Assembly (NCBI GenBank): GCA_043808235.1 | Contig: JAZDFC010000115.1 | Coordinates: forward strand, 1-64,000 | Source of the DNA: JAZDFC01 sp043808235 | Lineage (GTDB): Bacteria > Bacteroidota > Ignavibacteria > Ignavibacteriales > Melioribacteraceae | Reading direction: 5' to 3' | Length of the DNA: 64,000 nucleotides | In this document: one piece after another, positions 51,835 through 62,400 of the stretch | Position numbering within the stretch: the stretch's first letter is position 1 | How the letters are laid out: each line of letters begins with the position of its first letter | Position numbers and translations under genes: made by a program | The notes under the pieces: generated by a model | The model's input: only the letters and a program-made list of their open reading frames with translations | What the model was told of the DNA's origin: nothing | Database searches by the model: none

Positions 51835-51913
51835 GAAGATAAATTTTTACTGATGACTACTTTTCAAAAATCAAATTTAAGATTTTCTCTTCTAATACAT
51901 TTTTAAACTTTTC

Positions 51914-54900
51914 TCATTGCTGAAAGGAAATTAATTTATTATTCATCTGCGAACCGTCATACTTCAGAGTAATATTTAAACCATTCATTGAAGCAGAAAG
52001 TGGATTTGAAAAAGCGCTTTTACCCTCACCAAATGTTTGATTGATTATTGTGCCTCCGGTCAAATCCGAAATGTTCATAGTTACTCCGGCAGGCAGAGTA
52101 AATTCAAGTGTTAACCCTTTTGAACCGGATTCCAGTTGGTATTCTAATCTGTGTGCAAATTCTCCGTTTGTGCCAATCACGCCATACTTATAATCTCGAT
52201 AGGATTGATTGTTGTTTGATTGATAGGAGATGATAAATCGCGCATCGAAACCCGGCGCTGACGGCGGGAGTATCGGCTCTCCCAACACTTTGTCTATTCC
52301 TTCAGTAGCAGAAGGATCAAATCCAGCATAAAGATTTATTTCATATGAACTGATTCCATCAGAAGCGATTATTGGTAATTCAACAAGAGCGCCTATTTTT
52401 TTATTTGTTGGTTGTTGCGATTCCGATGATGATTGCTGAGCCGCCATATTTAAAATTAATTCACCGTCACTATCCGCCTTTATCCAGTATCCTTTACCAT
52501 AATCGAGTTGAGTCGCAGATACATATGCGCCATCGTAACTATAGAAATCCGATGAAAGTATTCCTACAGGATTTGTTGTAATATTACTCACTGGTATCGC
52601 TTCATGAAATGGCCCAACAATATTCCATCCTTCATTAATAGTTATATTTTGATTATTAGTATGACCTGAAACTGAAATATTCTCAGAGGCATCAAATTTT
52701 AACCAGTAACCTTTTCCGTTCTCCAAATTAGTAACGGAATTATAAGTTCCGTTGTAATTAAACGCATCAGAAACAGCATTGGGGAAAAGAGTTGTTACCG
52801 ACATATCCGTTGTTTCAAGAGGGACAGAAATTATATTCCAACCATTATTAACAGACACCGTTCTGTTTAAAGTAGAACTTGGTGCATTAATCTTGAATAC
52901 TCCCCTACCGTGTGTACCGATGAAAATCTCACGTGAAGTCGGATTGTAATCTAAATGCATTGCAACTGTATTTGGCAATCCATCGGCGAGTTCGATCCAT
53001 GATGTTCCATAATTTTCCGAGACAAAAACTCCAACATCGGTTGCTATAAAATATAATGTAGCTGAGCCTGTTTGCGGTAAAATCAAAACATCATTCGCAG
53101 GTGAATTTGGAAGATCGCCGGAAATGTTAACCCAATTCTGAGCCCCGTTGATACTTCTGTAAATTTTTTGACTCGCTGAAAAACCTGAAAATGTCACGAA
53201 TACAATACCCGATGAATCAGGATGAACAAAAATACTGGTAATTGTACTATTCGGTAATCCATTCTTAACTAAAGTAAAACTCGTTCCATTATTGGTTGAT
53301 TTATAAATGTTACTGCCGGAAGATGCATAAATAATATTTGGTGATTTTGTACTGATTGCCAATTGAGAAATTGTACCTGAGGTACCCGATGAAATTGAAG
53401 ACCAGCTAGCGCCCCAGTTGGTAGTTTTAAACACCTGCCCCCGGGCTGTATAGAATATACCTGCATCAGTTGGATGAGCTATAATAGGACCAACCCACGC
53501 ACCGCTGCCGGAGAGTCCGCTTTGAGCGTTGCTCCAACTCGAGCCTCCATTCGATGATCTCATAACACCGTTATTTTGAGTCTCGCCTAAAATATAATCC
53601 GGGTTAACAGGATGGAAACAAACTTCACCACCGTCTCCGCCAAAAGCTGCCGCCCAGTTCAATGTACCCTGGGTTCGCTGTGTGCCATTGTCTTGTGTCC
53701 CGCCCATAACATGATTTGGATCAGATGGGTCTGATGCAATTCGATAAAATTGAGTTAGTGTGAGAGTAGAATTTAAATTAGTCCAACTGGTACCTTTATT
53801 AGTAGATTTCCAAATTCCACCATCGTTGGCACATAACATTTGATTTTGATCGGTCGGATGAAAAGCGACATTATGCTGATCAACATGGACTGTACCGCCG
53901 CTGTATCCGTTAGTTATATTCGAAAATGATGTCCCACCGTTCGTGGTCCTATATACATCAATTGTTCCGACGTATGCATAATTCGAATTCAATGGATTGA
54001 CGTGAATGTAAAAATCATACCATGCCTGTCCACCGTTAAAATCTGTTGATGAACTTACTTGTGTAAATGAAGATCCTGAATTAGTAGATTTGTAAACAGT
54101 GACTGATGAGCCAGAATATTTAGCAAAGTAAAGAACATTCGGTGTTGCTTTACAAATAGCAATGTGATTTCTTGTGCCCATTGACAGAGCGGAACTTGTA
54201 CTAAAATTAGCTCCGCTATTCACCGAATATGCGTAACCTACACCATTGCCAACAGCGTATAGTGTATCGCCGGAGGTTGTGCACACAACATCATCGCACC
54301 TGCCGGTTAAGATCTTACTCCAGTTCAATCCAGCATCGCTGCTATGATATAAACCATCGTATCCAAGAGCGGCAAAAATACTATTTGTGTTGGAAGGATC
54401 AATAACAATTCTTGAAAAATAAGAGGAAGATGGTAAACCAGACTTAATATTTGTCCATGTTTCGCCGCTATCTGTGGATTTTAACAATCCTCTTCCGTAA
54501 TACGAAGCGCCGCTATATGTAGCCTCGCCTGTTCCGTAATAAATAATATTCGTATTCACGGGATCAATAGCTATCGCTCCCGAAGATAAGGATTCTTCAT
54601 TATCGGTTTTTGCTGCCCACGTTGACCCACCGTCGGTTGATTTCCAAACTCCCCCATACGCGGCGCCAATATAAATTATATTGGGATTTTGCGGATCGTA
54701 TTGTACCGTAGGAATCCGTGAAGAGATATTTGTGTATGATGGATAATAACCGGGAGTTGGTCCGATATTAGTCCACGGTTCAAAACTTAAACTCTCTCCA
54801 TTTCTGTTGTAATAGAAACCTTTTGCACTGCGCAATTCCTCTTTCTGGCGGAGAGCATTTTCATAAGCATCTTTCGGAATATAATTATTGGGATACATCC

Positions 54901-55048
54901 TTTGTTCATTAAACCAGCGTTCGCGCTGAAAAGATTTTCGTTTTTTAATTTCATCAGGTGCATTAGCATATGGACTATTTTCAATTGGGAACTCCTGTGC
55001 CAACACTGAAATTAGCGGTAATAAAAAGAGTAGTAAAAATTTGTACAT
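51914..55048 (-). CDS. large secreted BNR/VPS10-like propeller protein without sorting domain
   Basis: A 1044-residue exported protein; the ATG at 55048 follows AGGAAGGA, with an 11-codon longer frame rejected. Signal peptide MYKFLLLFLLPLISVLAQ. Residues ~90-710 hold many Asp-box repeats ('KSTDGGSTWAA', 'KSTDSGETWTN', 'HSSDAGLNWSK', 'KSTNKGTSWTN', 'RSSNGGSSWSN'), predicting sortilin-like propellers. The last ~330 residues are a module shared with the C25 peptidase at 59411. Unlike that protein it stops right after 'LKYDGSQMNNKLISFQQ', before a type IX sorting domain would begin, and no such domain can be read in any way downstream. Confidence 0.88.
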   Translation of the reverse strand: MYKFLLLFLLPLISVLAQEFPIENSPYANAPDEIKKRKSFQRERWFNEQRMYPNNYIPKDAYENALRQKEELRSAKGFYYNRNGESLSFEPWTNIGPTPGYYPSYTNISSRIPTVQYDPQNPNIIYIGAAYGGVWKSTDGGSTWAAKTDNEESLSSGAIAIDPVNTNIIYYGTGEATYSGASYYGRGLLKSTDSGETWTNIKSGLPSSSYFSRIVIDPSNTNSIFAALGYDGLYHSSDAGLNWSKILTGRCDDVVCTTSGDTLYAVGNGVGYAYSVNSGANFSTSSALSMGTRNHIAICKATPNVLYFAKYSGSSVTVYKSTNSGSSFTQVSSSTDFNGGQAWYDFYIHVNPLNSNYAYVGTIDVYRTTNGGTSFSNITNGYSGGTVHVDQHNVAFHPTDQNQMLCANDGGIWKSTNKGTSWTNLNSTLTLTQFYRIASDPSDPNHVMGGTQDNGTQRTQGTLNWAAAFGGDGGEVCFHPVNPDYILGETQNNGVMRSSNGGSSWSNAQSGLSGSGAWVGPIIAHPTDAGIFYTARGQVFKTTNWGASWSSISSGTSGTISQLAISTKSPNIIYASSGSNIYKSTNNGTSFTLVKNGLPNSTITSIFVHPDSSGIVFVTFSGFSASQKIYRSINGAQNWVNISGDLPNSPANDVLILPQTGSATLYFIATDVGVFVSENYGTSWIELADGLPNTVAMHLDYNPTSREIFIGTHGRGVFKINAPSSTLNRTVSVNNGWNIISVPLETTDMSVTTLFPNAVSDAFNYNGTYNSVTNLENGKGYWLKFDASENISVSGHTNNQNITINEGWNIVGPFHEAIPVSNITTNPVGILSSDFYSYDGAYVSATQLDYGKGYWIKADSDGELILNMAAQQSSSESQQPTNKKIGALVELPIIASDGISSYEINLYAGFDPSATEGIDKVLGEPILPPSAPGFDARFIISYQSNNNQSYRDYKYGVIGTNGEFAHRLEYQLESGSKGLTLEFTLPAGVTMNISDLTGGTIINQTFGEGKSAFSNPLSASMNGLNITLKYDGSQMNNKLISFQQ

Positions 55049-55312
55049 TGTTTGATCCTTCCTAAAGAAATAAAATTTCATTTATAATCGAAAATTAGAG
55101 ATAAATTTTCATTTAACAACCAGTAATAAAATTTTCCTAACATAATTCGTTGATTGAAAATTCATTTTTACGATGTGGCAGTTGAACTACAGATGCACTC
55201 ATGTTTGACGCAGGCAAGGTCCATGCTGCCAGCGCTACTTTTTATTAAATTACTTCTAACTCTTAACTATCAAGCAATTGTACAAACATGCCAGATGGTC
55301 TTTTTATTTAAG

Positions 55313-55910
55313 TTACATTAATTTCTTTGTCTCGCTGAATGAGCCAGCCTGCAAATTGTAGAAGTAAACTCCGCTTGCCAAACCTGTAGCATCCCACTGC
55401 TGTAGGTACGTTCCAGCAGACAACTGTTCGGAGAGTAAAATCGACACTTCTTTGCCCAAAGCATCAAATACTTTTAGGGTCACAAAAGATTGAGTCGGGA
55501 CACAAAAGGAAATTGTGGTCACCGGATTGAACGGATTTGGATAATTCTGTCCTAATTGAAAAATATCATTCCAAAACAACTCTGTATCTTGAACAACGGT
55601 TGGCTCAATACCCAGTAATGAAAGCATTTTCATTGCATATCGCTTTCCAAGTTCTCTGTAACCTGCTGAATTGAAATGAAGATTGTCTGCTCCATCCGTG
55701 CAACCACTTGAAGAAATGACATATGAATTGGGAATGGTTTGGGGAAGTGTTGCAATGATTGAATTCATACTTGCACAAACGCCTCCCTGATCAGCATTCA
55801 CGACTTCACCTGCAAGCAGAGGCACTGAGTCGGGATTAAGAGATAGGTCAGTCATCAGGTTGTTGTAAACTCCCTCTACTTTTGACAGCCATTGGATAGT
55901 ACCATTTATT
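55313..55910 (-). pseudogene. remnant of a secreted SASA/carbohydrate-esterase-like protein
   Basis: The C-terminal part of a sialate-O-acetylesterase-like (SASA, SGNH-fold) protein: 'WLSKVEGVYNNLMTDLSLNP', 'PLLAGEVVNADQGGVCASMNSIIATLPQTIPNSYVISSSGC' and 'DNLHFNSAGYRELGKRYAMKML', with the catalytic His of DxxH present ('DNLHF'). A type IX sorting domain follows ('GQNYPNPFNPVTTISFCV'). The 5' half is missing: the frame meets TAA at 55911-55913 and the next gene begins. The end is also damaged: KKLM is followed by TAA where one base change would restore the usual ...KLMLLK ending. Confidence 0.85.
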
Positions 55911-55918
55911 TAAATAGA

Positions 55919-56287
55919 TTAGCCCAGAAGCCATTCCAATGCTTCTGTTCTATCATAATAGACCGAAAATTTGTAACCTTGGTTTAAACATACAGTTTCC
56001 AAGAATTTAAAATGTTCTAAATGATCCGGATTGATAATTTCAGCTATTTTTATTCCTAATATCACGCCAATTATTTTGAATAATTTTGGGCGTTCATATG
56101 CTTCTAATACACTGCCGGATATATTTGTTACATTACGATGATCGATTAATGCTTTAGTTATTCTATGGCGCCTCATTGTTTCTGAAATTGATTTTGCCAT
56201 GTCCATTGAGCCATCTTTATCTGCGACACCTTTAGTTACAACTTCGATATATTTATAATCATTATGTATTGTGATGTCCCATTCCAT
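55919..56287 (-). CDS. small STAS/SpoIIAA-like protein
   Basis: A 122-residue soluble protein with an alternating strand-helix pattern: 'MEWDITIHNDYKYIEVVTKGVAD', 'MAKSISETMRRHRITKALIDHRNV' and a closing 'KFSVYYDRTEALEWLL', which resembles SpoIIAA-like STAS-fold proteins of the short uncharacterised type. The usual phosphorylatable Ser of anti-anti-sigma factors cannot be located with confidence. It abuts the broken esterase, so the esterase 5' half was probably lost by a rearrangement ending here. Confidence 0.65.
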   Translation of the reverse strand: MEWDITIHNDYKYIEVVTKGVADKDGSMDMAKSISETMRRHRITKALIDHRNVTNISGSVLEAYERPKLFKIIGVILGIKIAEIINPDHLEHFKFLETVCLNQGYKFSVYYDRTEALEWLLG

Positions 56288-56581
56288 AATATTTCCTTTT
56301 TATATTGGAAAATCTTTCGTTACGATGAATAACACCGTGTTGCACCAGGCAGCCCCAAACAACAATTACAAAATGAAAAACTATTGCTAATAAATTTTAG
56401 CAAATTTATTTAATAAAACAATATTATTTGCATGCAAACATATTTTGCCAAATCCTCGTACAATCCAACGACGGCAAATCGAAGATGCTTTCACCGTCAA
56501 GGTATGGATAAGACACTATGAAGCAATAATATTATTAAACTCGACGCCCCAAGATACAAGCACTGTGGCGAATAATACTTC
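56288..56581. other. intergenic region after tex
   Basis: 294 bp with a short palindrome TTTGCATGCAAA at 56428-56439 and otherwise nothing I can assign. It separates the end of tex from the STAS-like gene, both reading leftward. Confidence 0.4.
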
Positions 56582-58750
56582 TTATCCCGCCGTCATGCTC
56601 AATGAAATCCGTTTTTTCTCTATATCGATTGAAATTACAGAGACATCAATTATATCTCCAACCTTTAAAACATCGAGAGGATTTTTAACGTATCTGTTTG
56701 CTATCTGAGAAATATGTAGCAATCCGTCCTGCTTTACTCCGATATCTACAAATGCTCCAAAGTCAACAACATTGCGAACGGTTCCTTTCAATTTCATTCC
56801 AATTTGGAGATCTTCCATTTTTAAAACATCGCTGCGAAGAATTGGTTTGGGCATTTCGTCACGGGGATCGCGTCCCGGTTTTTTCAAATTCTCAAGTATG
56901 TCAATTAGTGTTGGCTCGCCTACTCCAATCTCATTAGCAATTTTATTTGTTCCCTTTGTTTTTATTAACAGATCGACAAGATTTCCTTTTTCATTGATGT
57001 GGGTTGTGGAAAGATCGCATAGTTTTAACAACTTCGTTGTTGCTTCGTACGATTCGGGATGTATCGATGTATTATCCAATGGATTTTCGCCATTCGGAAT
57101 TTTTAGAAATCCCGCGCATTGCTCAAATGCTTTTTCACCCATGCCGCTTACTTCCATAAGTTCCTTCCGGTTTTTGAATCTCCCAATTTTTTCGCGATAC
57201 TTTATAACATTGCCCGCGATTCTTTTATTCAAACCGGACACATAATTTAAGAGTGATGCCGATGCGGTATTCACATCCACGCCAACGTAATTAACGCAGC
57301 TTACAACAACATCGTCCAATTTTTTCGAGAGCAGTTTTTGATTTACATCGTGCTGGTACAAGCCTACTCCAATGGATTTCGGATCAATCTTAACAAGCTC
57401 CGCGAGGGGATCGAGCACGCGACGTGCAATTGAAATGTTACCGCGCTGACTCGCTTCGAGATCGGGAAATTCAACTTTCGCAACTTCGCTCGCTGAATAA
57501 ACCGACGCACCCGCTTCGTTTACAATCAAGTAATGACATTTCAATTTATTATCTTTTATCAAATCCGCAATCAACTGTTCCGTCTCACGGCTTGCTGTGC
57601 CGTTGCCAATTGCAATTAAATTCACCCCGTATTTTTTAACGAGGTTCAGAATTATTTCTTTCGCTTCCTCTATCTTTTTCTGTGGAGGATGCGGATAGAT
57701 AGTTTTACCTTCTACATATTTTCCCGTTGTATCAATCACCGCGATTTTGGAACCCGAATAAAAACCGGGATCGATTCCCAAAATTATTTTATTATTGATA
57801 GGCGGCTGAAGTAAAAGTTGTCGTAAGTTGGCGGCAAATATTTCGATTGCGTGAAGATCTGCTTCTTCGGATAATTGATTCCGCAATTCCGTTTCGATTG
57901 AGGGGAATATTAATCGTTTGAATGAATCGCCGATTGTATCGTTCAATTCATCATCGAAAAAAGATTTATCGAATGAAAAATATTTTTTGTAGATATCCGC
58001 GAGCACAGGTTCTTTTTCAAAATTAAATACTACTTTCAAAAATCCCTCTTTCTCTCCACGATTAAGCGCCAGCGTTTGGTACTTTTTGATTTTATTCATC
58101 GGGCAGGTAAAGTTGTAATATACCTCGAACACATCTTTTTTATTCGGCTGCTGTTCTTCTTTAGATTCAACCTTCGATGAAACAACCGCCGCATAGTCAA
58201 ACAAATATTCACGCACTACCCGGCGTACATCCGCAGAATCGCTTATCATCTCAGCAATTATATCTTTCGCGCCTTGCAATGCTTCTGCCGTCGATTCAAC
58301 TCCGAGTTCAGTGTTTATATATTGAGATAACACCTCTTCAAAGCTGCCTTTGAATTTCGGATTGTCGAGAATAAATTGCGCTAAAGGCTCAAGCCCTTTT
58401 GCTTTAGCGATTGTACCGCGCGTTTTTCGTTTCGGTTTGTATGGAAGATATAAATCCTCAACTTCCTGGAGTTTAGTTGCAGTTGTTATTTTATTACGAA
58501 GTTCATCGGTTAGTTTTCCCTGCTCTTCGATACTTTTTAAAATCGATTCCTTCCTTGCTTCGAGAAGAGTGAGATAACTTAACCGCTCCTCAATTATCCG
58601 CAACTGATCCTCGTCCAATCCTCCTGTTCGTTCTTTACGGTATCTTGTTATGAATGGAATAGTAGCGCCTTCGCCGAACAATTCAACGACCGCCTCAACT
58701 TGCTTTACATTGATATTAATTTCTTTTGCTACTTCATAGTTAATGTTCAT
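56582..58750 (-). CDS. tex: Tex-family RNA-binding transcription accessory protein
   Basis: A 722-residue protein of the Tex/Spt6-core family. The ATG at 58750 with CAGGAA upstream is preferred to one 11 codons earlier. Domains in order: N-terminal helical Tex domain ('VVELFGEGATIPFITRYRKERTGGLDEDQLRII'), YqgF-like RNase H fold ('ILGIDPGFYSGSKIAVID' ... 'IAIGNGTASRETEQLI'), helix-hairpin-helix pair ('LNKRIAGNVIKYREKIGRFKNRKELMEVSGMGEKAFEQCAGFL'), and a C-terminal S1 RNA-binding domain ('GMKLKGTVRNVVDFGAFVDIGVKQDGLLHISQIA'). Full length. Confidence 0.96.
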   Translation of the reverse strand: MNINYEVAKEININVKQVEAVVELFGEGATIPFITRYRKERTGGLDEDQLRIIEERLSYLTLLEARKESILKSIEEQGKLTDELRNKITTATKLQEVEDLYLPYKPKRKTRGTIAKAKGLEPLAQFILDNPKFKGSFEEVLSQYINTELGVESTAEALQGAKDIIAEMISDSADVRRVVREYLFDYAAVVSSKVESKEEQQPNKKDVFEVYYNFTCPMNKIKKYQTLALNRGEKEGFLKVVFNFEKEPVLADIYKKYFSFDKSFFDDELNDTIGDSFKRLIFPSIETELRNQLSEEADLHAIEIFAANLRQLLLQPPINNKIILGIDPGFYSGSKIAVIDTTGKYVEGKTIYPHPPQKKIEEAKEIILNLVKKYGVNLIAIGNGTASRETEQLIADLIKDNKLKCHYLIVNEAGASVYSASEVAKVEFPDLEASQRGNISIARRVLDPLAELVKIDPKSIGVGLYQHDVNQKLLSKKLDDVVVSCVNYVGVDVNTASASLLNYVSGLNKRIAGNVIKYREKIGRFKNRKELMEVSGMGEKAFEQCAGFLKIPNGENPLDNTSIHPESYEATTKLLKLCDLSTTHINEKGNLVDLLIKTKGTNKIANEIGVGEPTLIDILENLKKPGRDPRDEMPKPILRSDVLKMEDLQIGMKLKGTVRNVVDFGAFVDIGVKQDGLLHISQIANRYVKNPLDVLKVGDIIDVSVISIDIEKKRISLSMTAG

Positions 58751-58901
58751 TATCATTCCTGAATTATTGGGAATGCCAATCAAACAGTTTTAATTAATAT
58801 TTTCCACTTGAAAAAGATAAATCTTTGTTGAAGAAAATCATAATACAATCGGGAAGTAAATATTACGCAGCATGTAGGATTCTCGAACTGATCTGAAATG
58901 A

Positions 58902-59037
58902 ATGTATCGCTGCTCTGCAGCTCTATTATTATTCCGAGTAACTTTTTACTGATTTGTCGCTGCTCTGCAGCCGACTTACAACCTTACAACATTTTTACTA
59001 TGGAAATATTCCAGCAAGCCGTATAGTGGCGATACAT
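58902..59037. repeat. possible small palindromic element with internal direct repeats
   Basis: Inverted 9-mers ATGTATCGC (58902-58910) and GCGATACAT (59029-59037) bound a 136-bp stretch. Inside are two copies of TCGCTGCTCTGCAGC, starting exactly 50 bp apart (58907 and 58957). This may be a non-autonomous dispersed repeat (MITE-like). No coding capacity. Confidence 0.5.
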
Positions 59038-59146
59038 CAGTACAAAACATAAAAGAGAATAGAATTGAGCTTCGGAGAAGTGACAGATTAATTTTATCCC
59101 CCTTACCAATTTGGAGAATTAAGCGCAATCATTTTTCAATATTCTT

Positions 59147-59179
59147 ATCTGCGTAAATCTGTTAAATCTGTGTCATCAG
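59147..59179. repeat. ATCTG array, 9-10 bp period
   Basis: ATCTG begins at 59147, 59157 and 59166, with ATCAG at 59175. It resembles the heptamer arrays in style but has a longer period. Confidence 0.4.
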
Positions 59180-59319
59180 CGTGCTATTAAAGGAGTAATT
59201 CTTTGTGAAGGAATGTTTACTTTCACTGAATTGACAACGGAACCATCAGAAACCGTGCAGCACTAATTGGAATCTTCTTTTTTTGATTAACAGCAATGTC
59301 CGCGAATCAAAATAGATGT

Positions 59320-59350
59320 AAAAAAACCCGGCAGCATTTTACCACCGGGC
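59320..59350 (-). terminator. rho-independent terminator after the C25 peptidase gene
   Basis: On the minus strand CCCGG, 13-nt interval, CCGGG followed by seven T. It lies about 60 bp past the stop codon at 59411. Confidence 0.8.
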
Positions 59351-59373
59351 TTTAAATAAAAAAATATTTTTTA

Positions 59374-59401
59374 TTCTATCTTCTGTCTTCTGACTTCTAT
59401 T
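59374..59401. repeat. 7-bp-period array (TTCTGTC type)
   Basis: Four gapless heptads TTCTATC, TTCTGTC, TTCTGAC, TTCTATT between the terminator and the stop codon of the C25 peptidase gene. First four bases are constant; the last three drift. Confidence 0.7.
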
Positions 59402-59410
59402 TCCTCATAA

Positions 59411-62400
59411 CTACTTCATAATCATCATCTTTTTGATGGCTCTAAAATTATCGTGCTTGCCATCGGTCGATTTTGCTTCGAGACTCATTATATAAATACC
59501 GGATGAGAAATTGTATGCATTCCAGTTATATTCATAATAACCTGCAGACTGTGTATTGTTGTACAATTCAGCAACCTTCTCGCCGAGCATATTATATATT
59601 GTCAGTTTTACAGCACTTTCAAACGGCAATGCATATTTTATCTTTGTTGTTGGATTAAATGGATTCGGGAAGTTCTGCTCTAATACATATTGCTGCGGCA
59701 TGATTTCTACTTTAATATCTTCGCTATAATTTACACTTCCGGTTTCGTCAATTTGCTTCAAGCGATAGTAAATTTCTTTTCCGGAAACATTAACAACTTT
59801 ATCCGAATACCTGTATTCAGTTTCTTCTTTTGTTGTTCCTTTTCCTTCAACATATCCTACCTTCGACCAAACACCGTTTTCAACTTTGCGTTCAACATCA
59901 AAACCTTTGTTGTTAATTTCTGCCGAGGTTTTCCAGGTTAATACAACGTCGGAACCTTCACTTGTTGCCGCAAAGGAAGTTAATTGAACCGGCATTTGTG
60001 AACCATCATATGAAAGAATGATATTTAGTCCGTTCATAGCTGAAGTCAGTGGATTGGAAAATGTTCCTGTTCCCGCTTTGAATGTTTGATTGATCAACGT
60101 TCCGTTTGTTAAATCGGTAATAGTCATCGACACACCAGCAGGTAAGGTAAAGTTTAATGTCAATCCGGTTGAACCTGCTTCAAGCCGGTAATTTAATTTA
60201 TGCATAAAGTTTCCGGTTGTGCCTATTCCGCCGTCTCGATAATCTTTATAAGATTCGAAGGAGTTGAATGCATCAGTGCATACAAATCTCGCATCGAAAC
60301 CCGGAGCTGCCGGTGGAAGCAAAGGTTCGCCTAATAAAGCATCAATTCCGTTAGTAGCAGAAGGATCAATTCCGGCACAAAGATTAATATTATATGAGCT
60401 TATTCCATCTGTAGCAATCATCGGAATGTTTACGATTGCATCTGAAACTTGCTTAGTTGTGAGTTGTGATTTAGCAACTGTTTCTTTCCGTGCGGTGTTA
60501 AGAATTAATTCGCCGGCCTGGCTAACTTTTATCCAATAACCTTTCCCAACATTCAGTTGAGCACTTGACAAGTAACTACCATTGTATCCAAAGAAATCGG
60601 ATTCAATAATGCTAGCAGGATTTGTTGTAATATCAGCCACCTGTACATCGGTACCAAAAGGACCAACGATATTCCAACCGGCGTTAACAGGTATATTTCC
60701 TGCATGCGGAAGACCGGTAACAGTAAAAGTATTATCCTCATCAAATTTTAACCAATAACCGTTACCGGGGGATAATACTGGAGAAGATAGATAGGAACCA
60801 TTATACGTAAATGCATCGGAAACAGCTGTAGGGAATAATATATTTTTATTCATATCAGTTGCGTCGGTGGGAACTGAGATGAGGTTCCATCCTGAATTAA
60901 CATCAACCGTTCTTAGAATTGCACCGTTCTCCGTAACGGTTAATGCAATTGGTACAACAACAGATGAACGATCCGGGCAGTTACTGTTAATTACCAAATC
61001 AATTGAATACTCTCCAACAGGAATATCATTTGTAATAAACTGGTATTCAACAGCTACTGAATTGCCACTGTATAGAGTACCGCTTGGTGCGGTGGGTAAA
61101 AACCATTCAGGTTCAGCTTCAATTTTTACAGCGAGATTATTGGCTATATAACTGGCATCCATACAAATTTGCAAACCATCTGTACCTGTTGAGTTTTCAA
61201 TACCAACAGTTGCACTATTAAGTGTTCCGACCATATTTTGATAATAAAACATGATCTTTCCTGAAGCCGCTAAAACTATCTGAAACGAGTATGAGCCCGT
61301 ACCACCGGAAGATGAATATCTTTGCCAATTTGTAAATTGAACAATAAATTTATCGCCGACCTGCTGATACTTCACCGAACCTTGAGTTCGTCCTTCGAGA
61401 TCATCCCAGAATGGTGCAATAATATTATTTGGTGCAGAAGAGTTTGGTAAACTTGAATTGGTTACGTATGAATTTGTTAGTGAGCCAAGTGAAAGAAATC
61501 CGTTTGTGGATATATAAATATTAGTATATAATACATCGTAATATTTAAAGCTGATCCCCATCGGGATAGCATTTGTGTAACCGTCATCGAGAGTTCCGTT
61601 AGGGAAGGTTACTGTTGTACCGGTCGCTGAAATATCGTTCCAAACAAATGTTGGTCCATTCGGTTCACTACTGTCAATCCAGCTGTAACCAAAAGTATCC
61701 GGTCCGCCGGAACCCTTAATTGCTTGACCGCCATCAGTATTGTTTTCTTTTTCGTTTTTCGTGCGATGTTCTTGAACAACTTTTGGGATCGGGACAAGTG
61801 AAATTCTAAAATTTTCAATTGGAAAAGTATTGTTTGCATATGTGACTTCGTAATCCATAGTTGATGGCATATCAGAACAATTGGTTACGATTACAGAATC
61901 TTCGTAGGCCTCATTCAAATTAAATATATGCGCTACTCCTTCGGGGGTTACGTCAATTTCCGGAGCTTCCCAGGTATGCCCTGTGCAAACATTTGAAATT
62001 GGAGACATATTTCCCCAAATATCAGCAGCTTTTATGGCAAAGTAGTAATCTGAATCAAAATTCAAATCATTGCATATGTACACTTTTGCCGTTCCAACAG
62101 CATCCGATTGACCGGCAAGGATCAATTGAGATGCATTATTAAAATCAGTGTCGTTATTAATAATTGTTGATGAATATCTGATATCATAAGTAACAATTCC
62201 GCCAATTGTAGAATCATACGGAGCTGTCCATGTTAGTTTAAGACAGGTTGATGTAGCATCACCGGCGGCGAGATCAGTTATTGCCTCTGGAGCGGTATTA
62301 TCAGGCGGAATTTCTTGAATAGTTGGTTGCGAAGGATCACCCATTAAGTTATACATTTCCAGGTAGCGAAGCATTGTTTGAGTTACACTGCCATAATGGT

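Larger units (their letters stand above)
58751..59410. other. intergenic region with repeats, no gene
   Basis: 660 bp between the C25 peptidase (ending at 59411) and tex (starting at 58750). It contains a 15-bp direct repeat, flanking inverted 9-mers, a degenerate ATCTG array (59147-59179), a terminator hairpin and a heptamer array, listed separately. No ORF with coding character on either strand. Confidence 0.6.

Noticed and set aside
55170..55230. tRNA-like gene in the G/C-richer stretch after the BNR giant
   Set aside because: No acceptor-stem pairing, T-loop GTTCGAATC or anticodon arm could be assembled.
56445..56708. 87-residue plus-strand ORF as a gene
   Set aside because: Its second half is antisense to the C-terminus of tex and its first half has no coding character or ribosome binding site.
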